The translations under genes and the position numbers were made by a program. The notes under the pieces are model-generated. The model ran no database searches. It was not told the origin of the DNA and saw only the letters and a program-made list of their open reading frames with translations. This document shows, in pieces, positions 1 through 7,295 of a stretch of 16,813 nucleotides of DNA. Numbering within the stretch: the first letter of the stretch is position 1; the number at the start of each line of letters is the position of its first letter. The stretch lies in contig JAFGOB010000071.1 of assembly GCA_016926695.1 (NCBI GenBank), positions 1 to 16,813 on the forward strand, written 5' to 3'. The DNA is from Dehalococcoidales bacterium. GTDB taxonomy: Bacteria; Chloroflexota; Dehalococcoidia; Dehalococcoidales; UBA3254.

Positions 1-280
1 ACATAATCCAAACAAACCGCCTATCTTGAATCTAGATGGTCACACAACTAAAGCTATATCCGGTTAATAACAATAGGCCGAAACAAGATGTAACCGAGAA
101 TACAAACATCTGCTCCTGCTATCACCAAGATGATTCCTGTTACAGGGGAGTGATCCCGTATATCAAATTGCCGGCGTTTTGTCCAGATGAAAAAAGCGGA
201 TACAAGCGGCACCGGGAAGCCGTGACTGTAACAGTCGCAAAAAAGCTATGAATTTACTATCCAGCGTAAGGCGTGTCAGT
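1..280 (-). pseudogene. Exosortase remnant (EpsH/Xrt family), truncated by window edge
   Basis: Read on the minus strand, this stretch encodes a decayed copy of the exosortase that starts at 16463. The conserved block CYSHGFPVPLVSAFFIW, then KRRQF, then SPVTG and CILGY, lines up residue for residue with YYSHGFLVPIVSVFFIW, KRRQF, SPVTG and CILGY of the intact gene. The nucleotide match is equally clear and continues beyond the protein match. In-frame stops occur at 276-278 (TGA), 246-248 (TAG, at the position of a Trp in the intact gene) and 54-56 (TAG), so it cannot make an exosortase. It begins directly after the stop codon of the small membrane gene at 289. The EpsI, CPBP and transposase-like genes that separate the two in the right-hand copy are absent. 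No start codon or N-terminal helix survives. The family call is firm through homology to the right-hand gene; the true left end lies outside the window. Confidence 0.85.
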
Positions 281-288
281 TCCAAAAA

Positions 289-510
289 TTACATTGAGGT
301 TACGATACGTGCGATTCCGATAAACATTTTAAAGACAAACCAGATAAGCAGCGGGACACAAAGCATATTAACATAACGACCAAATGATTTTAAAGAAGAT
401 CCTTTATAATCCAAAAGCTGTGAAAAAATAAGTGCTGCTACCAATCCCCCTGTAGCTCCCTGTATTACGGTTGGTGATGGAACAAGAATAGATACAAAAA
501 AAACAGTCAT
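289..510 (-). CDS. Small two-helix membrane protein, exosortase-module associated (copy A)
   Basis: This encodes a 73-aa hydrophobic protein of unknown function. The start at 508-510 is chosen because GGAGAA (516-521) lies about 5 bases upstream; a longer in-frame start at 537 has no such site and would lie inside the promoter. Two hydrophobic segments are visible, roughly residues 14-33 and 48-68, separated by a short charged loop (LLDYKGSSLKS). There is no cleavable signal peptide or catalytic motif. A diverged, frameshifted copy lies at 13137-13357 in the opposite orientation. The N-terminal half (PTVIQGA, GGL, LLDY, LKS, GR) is the best conserved part, and conservation at protein level suggests past selection. 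Its link to the exosortase genes rests on both copies sitting immediately 5' of exosortase-module sequence. I do not recognise the family. Confidence 0.7.
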   Translation of the reverse strand: MTVFFVSILVPSPTVIQGATGGLVAALIFSQLLDYKGSSLKSFGRYVNMLCVPLLIWFVFKMFIGIARIVTSM

Positions 511-528
511 AATTGTTCTCCGTAGTAA

Positions 529-557
529 AGTATACATTTATGTATACAAGCGGTCAA
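529..557 (-). promoter_or_regulatory. Sigma70-type promoter of the small membrane gene
   Basis: On the minus strand TTGACC (-35, 552-557) and TATACT (-10, 529-534) are separated by exactly 17 bases. The expected start of transcription is near 522, which gives a very short leader just reaching the GGAGAA site. The homologous right-hand copy keeps both hexamers (13092-13097 and 13113-13118) but with a 15-base spacer. Confidence 0.65.
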
Positions 558-874
558 GATGCCTGAAAATCAGGGTACTTAAACTGAAATTGTTGGTTTT
601 TGCTTCATCTGCTTTCACTCTTTGTTATCCCCGTTGATTCAATAAAACCCGCTCGATTTACATTTTGTTTACTCTGATATCGTAATATTGAAATACTATA
701 AAGAAAATGCCCAGTGCTCTTTAGAAGGTGTAATAGAGAAGACAGTTTGAGCTATATTTTATCTTTTGTTTCCAGGGAAAAAACCGGAGGTGTTTTTGCT
801 ATAATTCAAATAATAACCAGAGTGTGGAAAGTAACAAAGATCAAAATCAACCCGCCTTCTCTTACATTCTTTTT

Positions 875-1810
875 TCACAGAGCTTCCGCAAGGTGCTTTT
901 TAAGGTAGTGGCGTACATGTTGGCGGGCTGACATGGGAATGTCATTCTCAGCCCAGTCGTTATAAAGCTCATTCATCTTTTCCCTGAGCAGTCCCATCTC
1001 AGAGCAAATATGCCTGACCAGCAGCTCCGTTGCCTCGTCCAGCCGATTCTCCGATGCTGCACTGGCTATCACGCGGTCCCGCTCTATCAGCTTGTTCTCC
1101 GCCAGCCGGAGCAGATCGAGGCACTCGTGTCCTACGCCTGAATGGGCGAAGTAGATAGCATCAGGATTTATCTCCTTCAGCCGGTTGAGTGACTTTATAT
1201 ACAGTTCAAGGTCGAAGCTGGGAGGTGGAGTAACGGGTATCATGACATCCATACCTTCAACATAATGTCCCACGGCATCTCCCACGAATACTCCGTTATG
1301 ACGGCTTTCGCGTATACACAGCTCATGAGTAGCATGGCCGGGGGTTTCCATAAAGGTCAGAACCTGCCCATCACTCAAAGCGATAGTATCGCCATCTGCG
1401 GCGGGCCGTATCCGCCCTGCTTCCACGGGCAGCACCTCTCCGTTTCTGCGGACAGCTACCTGGCCCTGGGCATCCCCAGCGCTTACAACCAGTTTTGATG
1501 GATCGATGAGATGCCTGACCGCCCGCTGATGCGCCACTATTCCGGCGTTCGGCATTTGCCTGATAATACTCCCGGCTCCCCCGCTGTGGTCAAGATGAAT
1601 ATGGGTAATAATGATATAGTCAATGTCATCGCCTTCATAGCCAAGCGAGTGCAGGCCTTCTATTACGGCAGGAATTGAAGTAGACGGCCCTGGATCGATC
1701 AGCGCTTTTCTATCCTCAACCAGAAAATATACCGCACCGGCCCGTGGTATGGAATAAAGCCGGTTGTCTATGGAAAAAATGTTGGAAGCGACTTCCTTTA
1801 CGTTGGACAT
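875..1810 (-). CDS. MBL-fold metallo-hydrolase
   Basis: This is a 311-aa metallo-beta-lactamase-fold protein. The metal-binding motif THIHLDH (His70, His72, Asp74, His75) is complete. It is followed by TPGHATHE (His159), VGDAVGH (Asp178) and a late FAHSGVGH, so a two-metal site of the glyoxalase II/lactonase type should be intact. The start at 1808-1810 is preferred because AAAGGGGG stands 7 bases upstream; a GTG at 1829-1831 would add seven residues without a good site. There is no signal peptide, so it is probably cytosolic. The substrate cannot be read from the sequence: thioester, lactone or hydroxyacyl-glutathione-like hydrolysis are all possible. It is divergent from the UGSC-type gene at 2055, which suggests but does not prove a shared pathway with that gene and the UbiD cluster. 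Confidence 0.9.
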   Translation of the reverse strand: MSNVKEVASNIFSIDNRLYSIPRAGAVYFLVEDRKALIDPGPSTSIPAVIEGLHSLGYEGDDIDYIIITHIHLDHSGGAGSIIRQMPNAGIVAHQRAVRHLIDPSKLVVSAGDAQGQVAVRRNGEVLPVEAGRIRPAADGDTIALSDGQVLTFMETPGHATHELCIRESRHNGVFVGDAVGHYVEGMDVMIPVTPPPSFDLELYIKSLNRLKEINPDAIYFAHSGVGHECLDLLRLAENKLIERDRVIASAASENRLDEATELLVRHICSEMGLLREKMNELYNDWAENDIPMSARQHVRHYLKKHLAEAL

Positions 1811-1923
1811 GCGGAATCCCCCTTTAAACACCTGTCAAATTCAATTGTAACATATCCCCCCAGTCCGGTTTCTCTGGCCGTGTATTGGCCGGCACCGGAT
1901 TGTGTCTATCGTATTGCGGAAAC

Positions 1924-1952
1924 TTGCCATGATTTATCGATAGTCTCATAAT
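1924..1952 (+). promoter_or_regulatory. Candidate promoter of the UGSC-type gene
   Basis: TTGCCA (1924-1929) and CATAAT (1947-1952) are 17 bases apart in the divergent intergenic region. This would give a leader of roughly 95 bases before the ATG at 2055. It is a sequence match only. Confidence 0.35.
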
Positions 1953-2054
1953 TAGTTATAGCGATTCCTGCCGGTACGGGACCTGCATATTCTTAAAAAT
2001 CGTTTCCCCCCTGAGAACAACTAAAGTAATCTTTGATATTCAAAGGAGTTCAGG

Positions 2055-3635
2055 ATGAGTAATGAAGGCGTGAAACTGGAACTTCTCGATCCCCGCGGAG
2101 AGATTGAGGTCAAACGTAAGTACGGACTGTCAAAAAGGATAGATGACCTGGACGGAAAAAGGATAGCACTGATACACAATCAAAAGACCGGGTCTATCGC
2201 CTTCCTGGAAGCAATGGAAGAATTGCTCAGGGAAAAATATCCCTCGGCTGTGTTCGTAAAACAGTACACTACTTCTATCAACCAGGCCAGGGAGCCTGAG
2301 TTTTACGATGATGTTGTCCGCGACGCTGATGCCTTTATTTTCGCCGCCGGCGATTGTAATACCTGTACTTTCTGGGGATCATACCACACGGCAGAACTGG
2401 AAAAGAGGGGAATTCCCGGAGTCTATTTTGTTTCCTCAAATTTCATGGTGGATGCGCGTTCCTCCGCTGCTGAATGGAGCGTACCGTCCATGCGCATGTT
2501 TTCTTTGCCCGGAGACAAATGGCATGCCCTTCACAGCGATGCCTCGCAACTGCGCCCTATTGCAGTCCAGGCCCTCAGCGGCGCTATCGATCTTTTAACC
2601 CGGCATCTTGCCCCTGAAGAGTCCAGTCCTCCACAGGAGAAACAGGTTATGGTACAGCCAGTAGATTTCGATATCCGCTCTGATTCTTATGCCGCAGCCT
2701 GCGAGAAGTTCAACGAGCTGTTCCTGGAAAACCACATGGGCGATGGACTGCCGCTCGTGCCTCCCACGGCCGAGCGGCTTGAGTGGATGATGAAGGGTAC
2801 CAGCCGTTCTCCGGATGAAAAACTGGGGAAATGTCCTTTAAAGATGGGAACAGCCACCGTCCGTAAAATCGCTATCAACTCCGTCATGGCAGGCGCCAAA
2901 CCCGAGTATCTGCCGGTTATTTTAGCAGCCATGGACGGCTTTATCTCCGAAAGCGGAAAGGGCAAAGACGGTGAGTTCCTGTTCCACACGCTGGGCTCAT
3001 CCGGGGCTTTCAACCTGGTTATCATGGTCAACGGACCGGTTGTCAAAGAGATCAACATCAACAGCGGGATGGGCCTGTTCGGACACGGCTGGCGTTCCAA
3101 TAATACCATCGGTAGGGCCGTCAGACTGAGCACCATCAATATCGGCTACTGCTGGCCGGGCATCAATGACATGGCATTAACCGGCCGTCCTTCAGCCCAT
3201 ACCTGGTTCACTTTCGGAGAAAACGAGGATATGAGCCAGTGGGAACCGTACCACGTCACCAGGGGATTCAGCAGTGAAGACAGCACCGTTACAGTAGCCA
3301 AGGTCAACTCTACCTACGCCACCTTTGGGGGCATGGTAGCCGGACTGCTGAAGGCCGAGTCAATACTGGAGCAGATCGCCGGGCGGCTGGGTAAAATGGG
3401 CGGTGCTTTTATAGTGGTCAATCCTGATGTCCATCGCGAACTGATCAAAAAGGGATTCGACAGGAAAGGCGTGCAGGAATGGCTTTCAGGCAAATCGGGC
3501 ATGCCCGCCAGGAATATCCAGATCGCCGTCGCCGGCGGAGTTCCGGGATATACCGTGGTCTGGAACATGTTGAACATCAATGCCCTGGTGACCAAAAAGA
3601 TCCACGGGGCCTTACTGACCCGGTCAGGCCTTTGA
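2055..3635 (+). CDS. UGSC-like domain fused to a large C-terminal domain
   Basis: This is a 526-aa two-part protein. Residues ~20-185 resemble the UGSC family of (seleno)proteins: the block GDCNTCTFWGSYHTAELE followed by RGIPGVYF matches the family's G-D-U-G-S-C, E-x-x-G-I-P pattern. The reactive motif here is C101-N-T-C104 instead of U/C-G-S-C, and no UGA is read through. Residues ~205-520 form a second domain beginning DGLPLVPPT, with TVRKIAINSVMAGAKPEYLP and several Gly-rich segments (GSSGAFN, GMGLFGHG, TFGGMVAG). This domain often accompanies UGSC proteins, but its function is not established. A redox-active thiol role is plausible from the CxxC. The start is well supported by AAGGAG 6 bases upstream. 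It is soluble, with no signal peptide, and is convergent with the NTF2-like gene. Confidence 0.75.
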   Translation: MSNEGVKLELLDPRGEIEVKRKYGLSKRIDDLDGKRIALIHNQKTGSIAFLEAMEELLREKYPSAVFVKQYTTSINQAREPEFYDDVVRDADAFIFAAGDCNTCTFWGSYHTAELEKRGIPGVYFVSSNFMVDARSSAAEWSVPSMRMFSLPGDKWHALHSDASQLRPIAVQALSGAIDLLTRHLAPEESSPPQEKQVMVQPVDFDIRSDSYAAACEKFNELFLENHMGDGLPLVPPTAERLEWMMKGTSRSPDEKLGKCPLKMGTATVRKIAINSVMAGAKPEYLPVILAAMDGFISESGKGKDGEFLFHTLGSSGAFNLVIMVNGPVVKEININSGMGLFGHGWRSNNTIGRAVRLSTINIGYCWPGINDMALTGRPSAHTWFTFGENEDMSQWEPYHVTRGFSSEDSTVTVAKVNSTYATFGGMVAGLLKAESILEQIAGRLGKMGGAFIVVNPDVHRELIKKGFDRKGVQEWLSGKSGMPARNIQIAVAGGVPGYTVVWNMLNINALVTKKIHGALLTRSGL

Positions 3636-3642
3636 AGGGCTT

Positions 3643-3658
3643 TCCGGACAGATCCGGA
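3643..3658. terminator. Hairpin between convergent genes
   Basis: TCCGGA, CAGA, TCCGGA forms a 6-bp GC-rich stem with a 4-base loop, 8 bases after the UGSC-type stop codon and 24 bases from the end of the NTF2-like gene. There is no T-tract on either side, so it is a weak terminator candidate. It also reads as a direct repeat TCCGGACA. Confidence 0.3.
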
Positions 3659-3681
3659 CAAACAGCAAGAGGGTACTGCGG

Positions 3682-4215
3682 CTACAGTTTAGCCCCGCGG
3701 GCCTGCGTATCTATCCACCTGGTGGCCAGTTCAGCCAGGGCTTTCTCCCGGTATTTCCTCCAGAGTTCCATCATGGGCACCGCTTCCTTTTGAGAGGCGG
3801 CTTCTTCCGGAGAGGTGGGTTCGGTAAAGTAGACGATTTTTTTTATTTTCAGATCGTTATTCTCATCCATCACCAGGTGATAATGGGCGCTGGCCTGTTT
3901 GGCCGGCCAGACCTTTCCTGAAAGCTCATCGTTGAACTGCAATTGTAACTGGACCACCACAACCATTCGCTCAAGATCGACGATGTATTCCCGGGGCGTA
4001 AACTCTTCATGCAGTCCCGGGTGCACCATGATCATCAAAAGTTCTTCCCGGGAAGAAGGACTCTTCGTACCGGCCATATTAAAAGGCCAGAATTCAAGGT
4101 CCGGGGCAAAATACCGCTGCATGTTGGGTACAGTCTCCAGCGGACCGACATAGCGGTTAAAGGCCTTGAAATATTCATCGAACCATCCGGTTACGTTTTG
4201 ATAGGTGATTTCCAT
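3682..4215 (-). CDS. NTF2/SnoaL-like protein
   Basis: This is a 177-aa soluble protein. It has an N-terminal helix with W-F-D-E-Y-F-x-A-F-N, a YFAPDLEFWPF segment, and alternating hydrophobic strands near residues 80-130 (MVVVVQLQLQF, SAHYHLVM, IKKIVYF). That pattern fits the SnoaL/NTF2-like alpha+beta barrel. The match is to fold, not to a specific enzyme, and no catalytic residue can be named with confidence. The start at 4213-4215 is chosen because GGGAGG lies 6-7 bases upstream; earlier ATGs lie on or before that site. The C-terminal tail is charged and helical. It lies downstream of UbiD-LpdD on the same strand, but a 124-base gap with its own candidate promoter suggests separate control. 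A role as accessory protein or small-substrate enzyme in the same catabolic block is inference. Confidence 0.65.
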   Translation of the reverse strand: MEITYQNVTGWFDEYFKAFNRYVGPLETVPNMQRYFAPDLEFWPFNMAGTKSPSSREELLMIMVHPGLHEEFTPREYIVDLERMVVVVQLQLQFNDELSGKVWPAKQASAHYHLVMDENNDLKIKKIVYFTEPTSPEEAASQKEAVPMMELWRKYREKALAELATRWIDTQARGAKL

Positions 4216-4252
4216 GATCATCCCTCCCTGCATAATAAGCGTTAATGTCCAA

Positions 4253-4288
4253 AGTATGCGATATCTGTCTCACAAATGCAAGATATCG
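4253..4288 (-). promoter_or_regulatory. Candidate promoter and operator of the NTF2-like gene
   Basis: On the minus strand TTGCAT (4276-4281) and CATACT (4253-4258) are 17 bases apart. A 7-bp inverted repeat, CGATATC (4259-4265) and GATATCG (4282-4288), brackets the -35 region and spacer. That is where a repressor or activator dimer could bind. Confidence 0.35.
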
Positions 4289-4339
4289 ATATACCTGGAA
4301 GATACAAAAAGGGGTAAGACCTGTGTGGATACGGTGTGA

Positions 4340-4702
4340 CTATTTCCCCTCCACGTCTTCCAAAAAATCAGTGACAATCAGTTCGCTGTTTTCGAGGAAC
4401 TCTTTGATTTCGGCCTGCGTGATATCGTCGATATGAATGCCTGCTATCACACAGACAGGTCTTTGGAGCGTTTTGCATATCCGGTAAGCGGCGTCATGCG
4501 CAACGCTATCTTCCTTATGCCCCAGACGTGTGATAACCGAGACCGAGGCCCGCTGATTCAGGCTGTCCCATTCGGCCAGGGAGACGGCGCCGATATGAGC
4601 ATTGATATTTGAGATTGATACCACCAGATCGCTGCCCAGGCTGCGGGCTTCCAGATCTATCCCTGTCCTGCCCCTTCCCCGTGAAAGTCTATATTCCGGC
4701 AT
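4340..4702 (-). CDS. LpdD-like protein (UbiD-family decarboxylase partner)
   Basis: This is a 120-aa protein resembling the LpdD subunit/prenylated-flavin chaperone domain found beside UbiD-type decarboxylases such as gallate decarboxylase. Supporting segments are GIDLEARSLGSDLVVSIS followed by HIGAVSLAEW, then the VITRLGHKED and HDAAYRICKTLQRPV blocks, and an acidic C-terminus. A candidate SD, GGGGGT, lies 3 bases before the ATG. It follows the UbiD gene by 26 bases on the same strand, so the two are almost certainly co-transcribed. The known partnership supports a role in delivering or maturing the prenylated FMN of the neighbouring decarboxylase. No UbiX-type prenyltransferase, which makes the cofactor, is in the window. 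Confidence 0.75.
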   Translation of the reverse strand: MPEYRLSRGRGRTGIDLEARSLGSDLVVSISNINAHIGAVSLAEWDSLNQRASVSVITRLGHKEDSVAHDAAYRICKTLQRPVCVIAGIHIDDITQAEIKEFLENSELIVTDFLEDVEGK

Positions 4703-4728
4703 ATTACCCCCGGGCTTGTCCGCTTTTT

Positions 4729-6174
4729 CTATTCTATACCGTATTCGGCCCAGCGTTTATCGATGTAATGTCCCAGCTCGTCGCTTACCTTGACCTCCGG
4801 GGCATGGGTGCTATTGTTCCATTCAGGCCTGCGGGCGAAGTCCGGCGTCGTAGGCCAGGTAGCGTCGATTATCATTTTATCCGTCGCTCCAAGCCATTCG
4901 AATGGTACTGACGGGTCCAGTCTTGATCCGCTTTCGTCACGGGTGATATGTACCTGTCTTAAAGCCTGCATGCGGGTGTTGATAGCCCACAGGACGTCAT
5001 CCGGATCGAAGACGTCCACATCGTGGTCTACCACTATGACATGTTTGATAATCTTGCCGCCCTTGCTGCTCAGCAGGAACCGACCGGCATCGTGGCCGTG
5101 ACTCATGTACTCTTTTTTCACAGCGATTATAGCGCAGAAATCCGGATCGCCTCCAGCCGGGCAGTTAACGGCGGTTACTCCCGGGAAACCGGCGTTTTTA
5201 TACATCAGTACCGCCTGGGAAGCAATAGCCAGAGACAGGCAGCGGTGGTCTTCCGTGACCGGTTTACCCAGAACACTGCCCCGGAATACGGGATTATTGC
5301 GGTGAGTTATACACTTGATCCTGACTACCGGCAGGGGCCGCTTGCCCCCTCCGTAAAAACCGGTGTGCTCCGCGAAAGGACCTTCCAGCCGCAGTTCAGA
5401 GGGAGGAATTTCACCCTCGATCACAATCTCGGAATTGGCGGGGATATCCAGGTCTACGGTCTCGCCTTTGACCACCTCAAGCGGCCTGCCGCGCAGCGCC
5501 CCGGCCATCTCCCACTCATTAATGCCTGCCGCGAAGGGCGTCATAGACACCAGCGGGCAGACCGGGTCGTTGCCGATGGCAATAGCTACAGGCATGGGCT
5601 GGTTGATTTTCTGATACTTTCTATACATCATGGCCACGTGCTGAAAGGGCGAGAACTGGATGCCCAGCAAATCAGGTTCATGCACCATAACCCGGTACAT
5701 GCCGGAATTGGTCCAATCGTCTTCAAGGTCTTTTGTAATGACCTGGTGCCAGGTGCCGATATAACGTCCCCCGTCCATCTCCGTCCACCAGGGAACCGGA
5801 AATTTCAAAACATCAATATCCTTTCCCTTCAGGATATTCTCTTTGCAGGGGCCGCTCTTAACCTGTACCGGCTTAACCGGCCTTTCGTATCTTTTTGCCG
5901 CTTCCGCTATTACCTCCGCTTCACCTGCGGAGGGATCAAGTCCCAGGGCTATAGCCAGCCGCTTCACCGTCAGCAGCCCTCCGGTAAAAACCGGTGTGCT
6001 GTAATCTTTGACGTTTTCAAACAGCAGGGCTGGTTTAGCCTTCGTTCTCAATGCTCTCAGCGCTATTCCGCCCAGCTCGTATTTCCAGTCAACCTCAGCC
6101 TTCACCCTGGCCAGCTCACCTTCGCGTTCAAGGCTTTCAATAAAGGACCTCAGATCGTAAATATCCTGTTTCAT
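4729..6174 (-). CDS. UbiD family (prenylated-FMN) decarboxylase
   Basis: This is a 481-aa UbiD-type (de)carboxylase, normal length for the family. Residues expected to bind metal and prFMN phosphate are present: N156 and R161 in NSGMYRV, H179 in FQHVAMMY, E222 in NEWEMAGALRGRPLE. The catalytic pair lies in LEGPFAEHTGFYG (E264, E269). It therefore appears competent for reversible decarboxylation of an aromatic or alpha,beta-unsaturated acid. The substrate cannot be read; the linked LpdD-like gene points to phenolic acids of the gallate/protocatechuate type more than to ubiquinone synthesis. GAGG lies 7 bases before the ATG. It is first gene of the UbiD-LpdD operon. A long antisense reading frame over 5023-6225 is a shadow of its codon usage. 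Confidence 0.92.
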   Translation of the reverse strand: MKQDIYDLRSFIESLEREGELARVKAEVDWKYELGGIALRALRTKAKPALLFENVKDYSTPVFTGGLLTVKRLAIALGLDPSAGEAEVIAEAAKRYERPVKPVQVKSGPCKENILKGKDIDVLKFPVPWWTEMDGGRYIGTWHQVITKDLEDDWTNSGMYRVMVHEPDLLGIQFSPFQHVAMMYRKYQKINQPMPVAIAIGNDPVCPLVSMTPFAAGINEWEMAGALRGRPLEVVKGETVDLDIPANSEIVIEGEIPPSELRLEGPFAEHTGFYGGGKRPLPVVRIKCITHRNNPVFRGSVLGKPVTEDHRCLSLAIASQAVLMYKNAGFPGVTAVNCPAGGDPDFCAIIAVKKEYMSHGHDAGRFLLSSKGGKIIKHVIVVDHDVDVFDPDDVLWAINTRMQALRQVHITRDESGSRLDPSVPFEWLGATDKMIIDATWPTTPDFARRPEWNNSTHAPEVKVSDELGHYIDKRWAEYGIE

Positions 6175-6218
6175 TGCAATACCTCGAAAATTTCTACGAT
6201 TACAGCAGTTAAAGGTAT

Positions 6219-6246
6219 GATATAACGCCGGATGCGCTTAATACAA
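6219..6246 (-). promoter_or_regulatory. Weak candidate promoter of the UbiD-LpdD operon
   Basis: On the minus strand TTGTAT (6241-6246) and TATATC (6219-6224) are 16 bases apart, about 45 bases before the UbiD start codon. It is a low-information match. Confidence 0.25.
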
Positions 6247-6279
6247 GTCAGGAATAATGTCTTTGGGGGTAATAATGCC

Positions 6280-6308
6280 TTTTTGTCCCTGTTTTGCTAA
6301 AATATAAT
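6280..6308 (+). promoter_or_regulatory. Promoter with consensus -10 for the four-Cys protein gene
   Basis: There is a perfect TATAAT at 6303-6308, with only a T-rich, poor -35 17 bases upstream (6280-6285). The leader to the ATG at 6389 would be about 75 bases. Confidence 0.35.
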
Positions 6309-6388
6309 AAATTGTGAGATTAAGCAAATCAGCGGTTAAAAAGAGCATTCAATGATTCTATGATCCGCTGGGAATGAAGGGATAAATC

Positions 6389-6856
6389 ATGGGACTATTT
6401 GGTAAATCCTGTCCGCTGGAGAAATCACATATAGCGGTATATGGTGTGCACTCTCCGCGAAAATGGAAGAAAGAAGACTGTCAAACTTGCGAGTATTACC
6501 AGGATAATACATGCAGCTACAAGAAGACCGTGGTAAAAATACAGGCCTCCGGCAAGCGCGGTTATCCTGCCCTGGTTAAAAAATCGATGATGGATAAGCC
6601 GGCTGAAATACGGGAACGGTCTGAAAAAGAGGCGGTACTAAAAGGAGGGTATAGCCCTGACGAACAAAAAGAATACTGGGCTATATCCCGGGAGTATGAC
6701 CTGCTGTGGAACGATTCCTCACCGCAACAGAGAGAGGATATTTTGGACAGCCTGGACCAGTGGAAAATATACCTGGAAAGCGGCTCCGGACCGGCGCAGG
6801 CCCATGAAAAGGTCAAGGAGTGGCTAAAACAGAGAGAAGAGTTCCGCCGGCAGTAG
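6389..6856 (+). CDS. Hypothetical protein with N-terminal four-Cys motif
   Basis: This is a 155-aa charged, soluble protein that I do not recognise. Cys8, Cys31, Cys34 and Cys42 (CPLEK, then CQTC, then TCSY) could form a small zinc or iron-sulphur site within the first 45 residues. The rest is basic and then largely helical (about residues 70-155), with many Glu/Lys and no membrane segment. AAGGGAT lies 7-8 bases before the ATG. Its stop codon is separated by one base from the stop of the convergent PIN-like gene. Nothing links it functionally to either neighbour. Confidence 0.7.
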   Translation: MGLFGKSCPLEKSHIAVYGVHSPRKWKKEDCQTCEYYQDNTCSYKKTVVKIQASGKRGYPALVKKSMMDKPAEIRERSEKEAVLKGGYSPDEQKEYWAISREYDLLWNDSSPQQREDILDSLDQWKIYLESGSGPAQAHEKVKEWLKQREEFRRQ

Positions 6857-6857
6857 G

Positions 6858-7295
6858 CTAAGGCAGCATCTCGCCAGCGTATTTTACTGCTTCATGTAAA
6901 GGCAGTGCTTTTAGTCCAAGCCTGATCAGATCGTTGCGTGTTTGCCCGTCCGAAGATACGATAATACAATCACCGCTGACAGCATAAGCTATTTGAACCA
7001 AAAAGACATCGTTCCGGTGACGGATCGGTATGTGTTCCTGTTCTTTAAACGGTCCGCCTAAATACTGGCACTTCGTATTATCATGGAGGATATCCCCGAT
7101 GTACCTCTGGACTTGGGGATGATGTATTGATTTTCTATTATTTTTCAGAATCGACCAGTATTTACGTGATAGATCGTTATGCAATGCCAGAGAGTGGCCG
7201 TTACTGCTGATATCAATCAATAATTTGTTTGCCATCGGACTGCATTTTAAAGCCGATATGAGAATATTTTCATCCAATATAAAAGTGTTTCCCAT
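6858..7295 (-). CDS. PIN-like domain protein (putative nuclease), ATPase partner
   Basis: This is a 145-aa protein with the PIN-fold pattern. It has FILDENIL at the N-terminus (Asp8), a mid-protein helix with HNDLS (Asp41), RNDVFLVQIA (Asp96), and the late strand CIIVSSDGQTRNDL (Asp116). These acidic residues match the usual Mg-dependent ribonuclease site, so it is probably catalytic, most likely on RNA. The ATG overlaps the TAA of the upstream ATPase gene by one base (TAATG at 7293-7297), so translation is probably coupled and output of the two proteins linked. That arrangement is typical of toxin-antitoxin-like or effector-sensor pairs. No separate VapB-type antitoxin is visible. The PIN assignment rests on motifs; substrate and toxicity are inference. 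Confidence 0.7.
   Translation of the reverse strand: MGNTFILDENILISALKCSPMANKLLIDISSNGHSLALHNDLSRKYWSILKNNRKSIHHPQVQRYIGDILHDNTKCQYLGGPFKEQEHIPIRHRNDVFLVQIAYAVSGDCIIVSSDGQTRNDLIRLGLKALPLHEAVKYAGEMLP

Larger units (their letters stand above)
289..745 (-). repeat. Inverted repeat arm A (leader + small membrane gene)
   Basis: The reverse complement of this segment aligns with 12904-13357 across the small gene and about 200 bases of upstream non-coding DNA. Shared runs include TATTACGATATC, GAGCGGGTTTTATTGA, CAACGGGGATAA, CTGATTTTCAGGC and TTGACCGCTT. Identity is roughly three quarters by eye, with small indels. The two arms are in opposite orientation and about 12 kb apart. The non-coding part (538-745) holds the promoter; no other gene is visible in 538-874. 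Confidence 0.85.

Noticed and set aside
36..251. Plus-strand open frame of 71 codons
   Set aside because: It is antisense to the exosortase remnant, whose homology on the minus strand explains the sequence; its translation shows no family features.
289..745. Inverted repeats as the ends of a single large transposon
   Set aside because: The repeats contain a promoter and a gene and are ~75% identical; no target duplication or mobility gene lies between them, so duplicated modules explain them better.
714..908. Plus-strand open frame of 64 codons
   Set aside because: It runs through the conserved non-coding leader and the 3' end of the MBL gene, has no ribosome binding site, and gives a low-complexity product.
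2340..2380. Selenocysteine (UGA) in the UGSC-type protein
   Set aside because: The reactive positions are encoded by TGT codons (Cys101, Cys104), with no in-frame TGA.
5023..6225. 400-codon open frame antisense to UbiD
   Set aside because: UbiD on the minus strand has all family residues; the opposite frame is open because of codon bias and has no recognisable domain.
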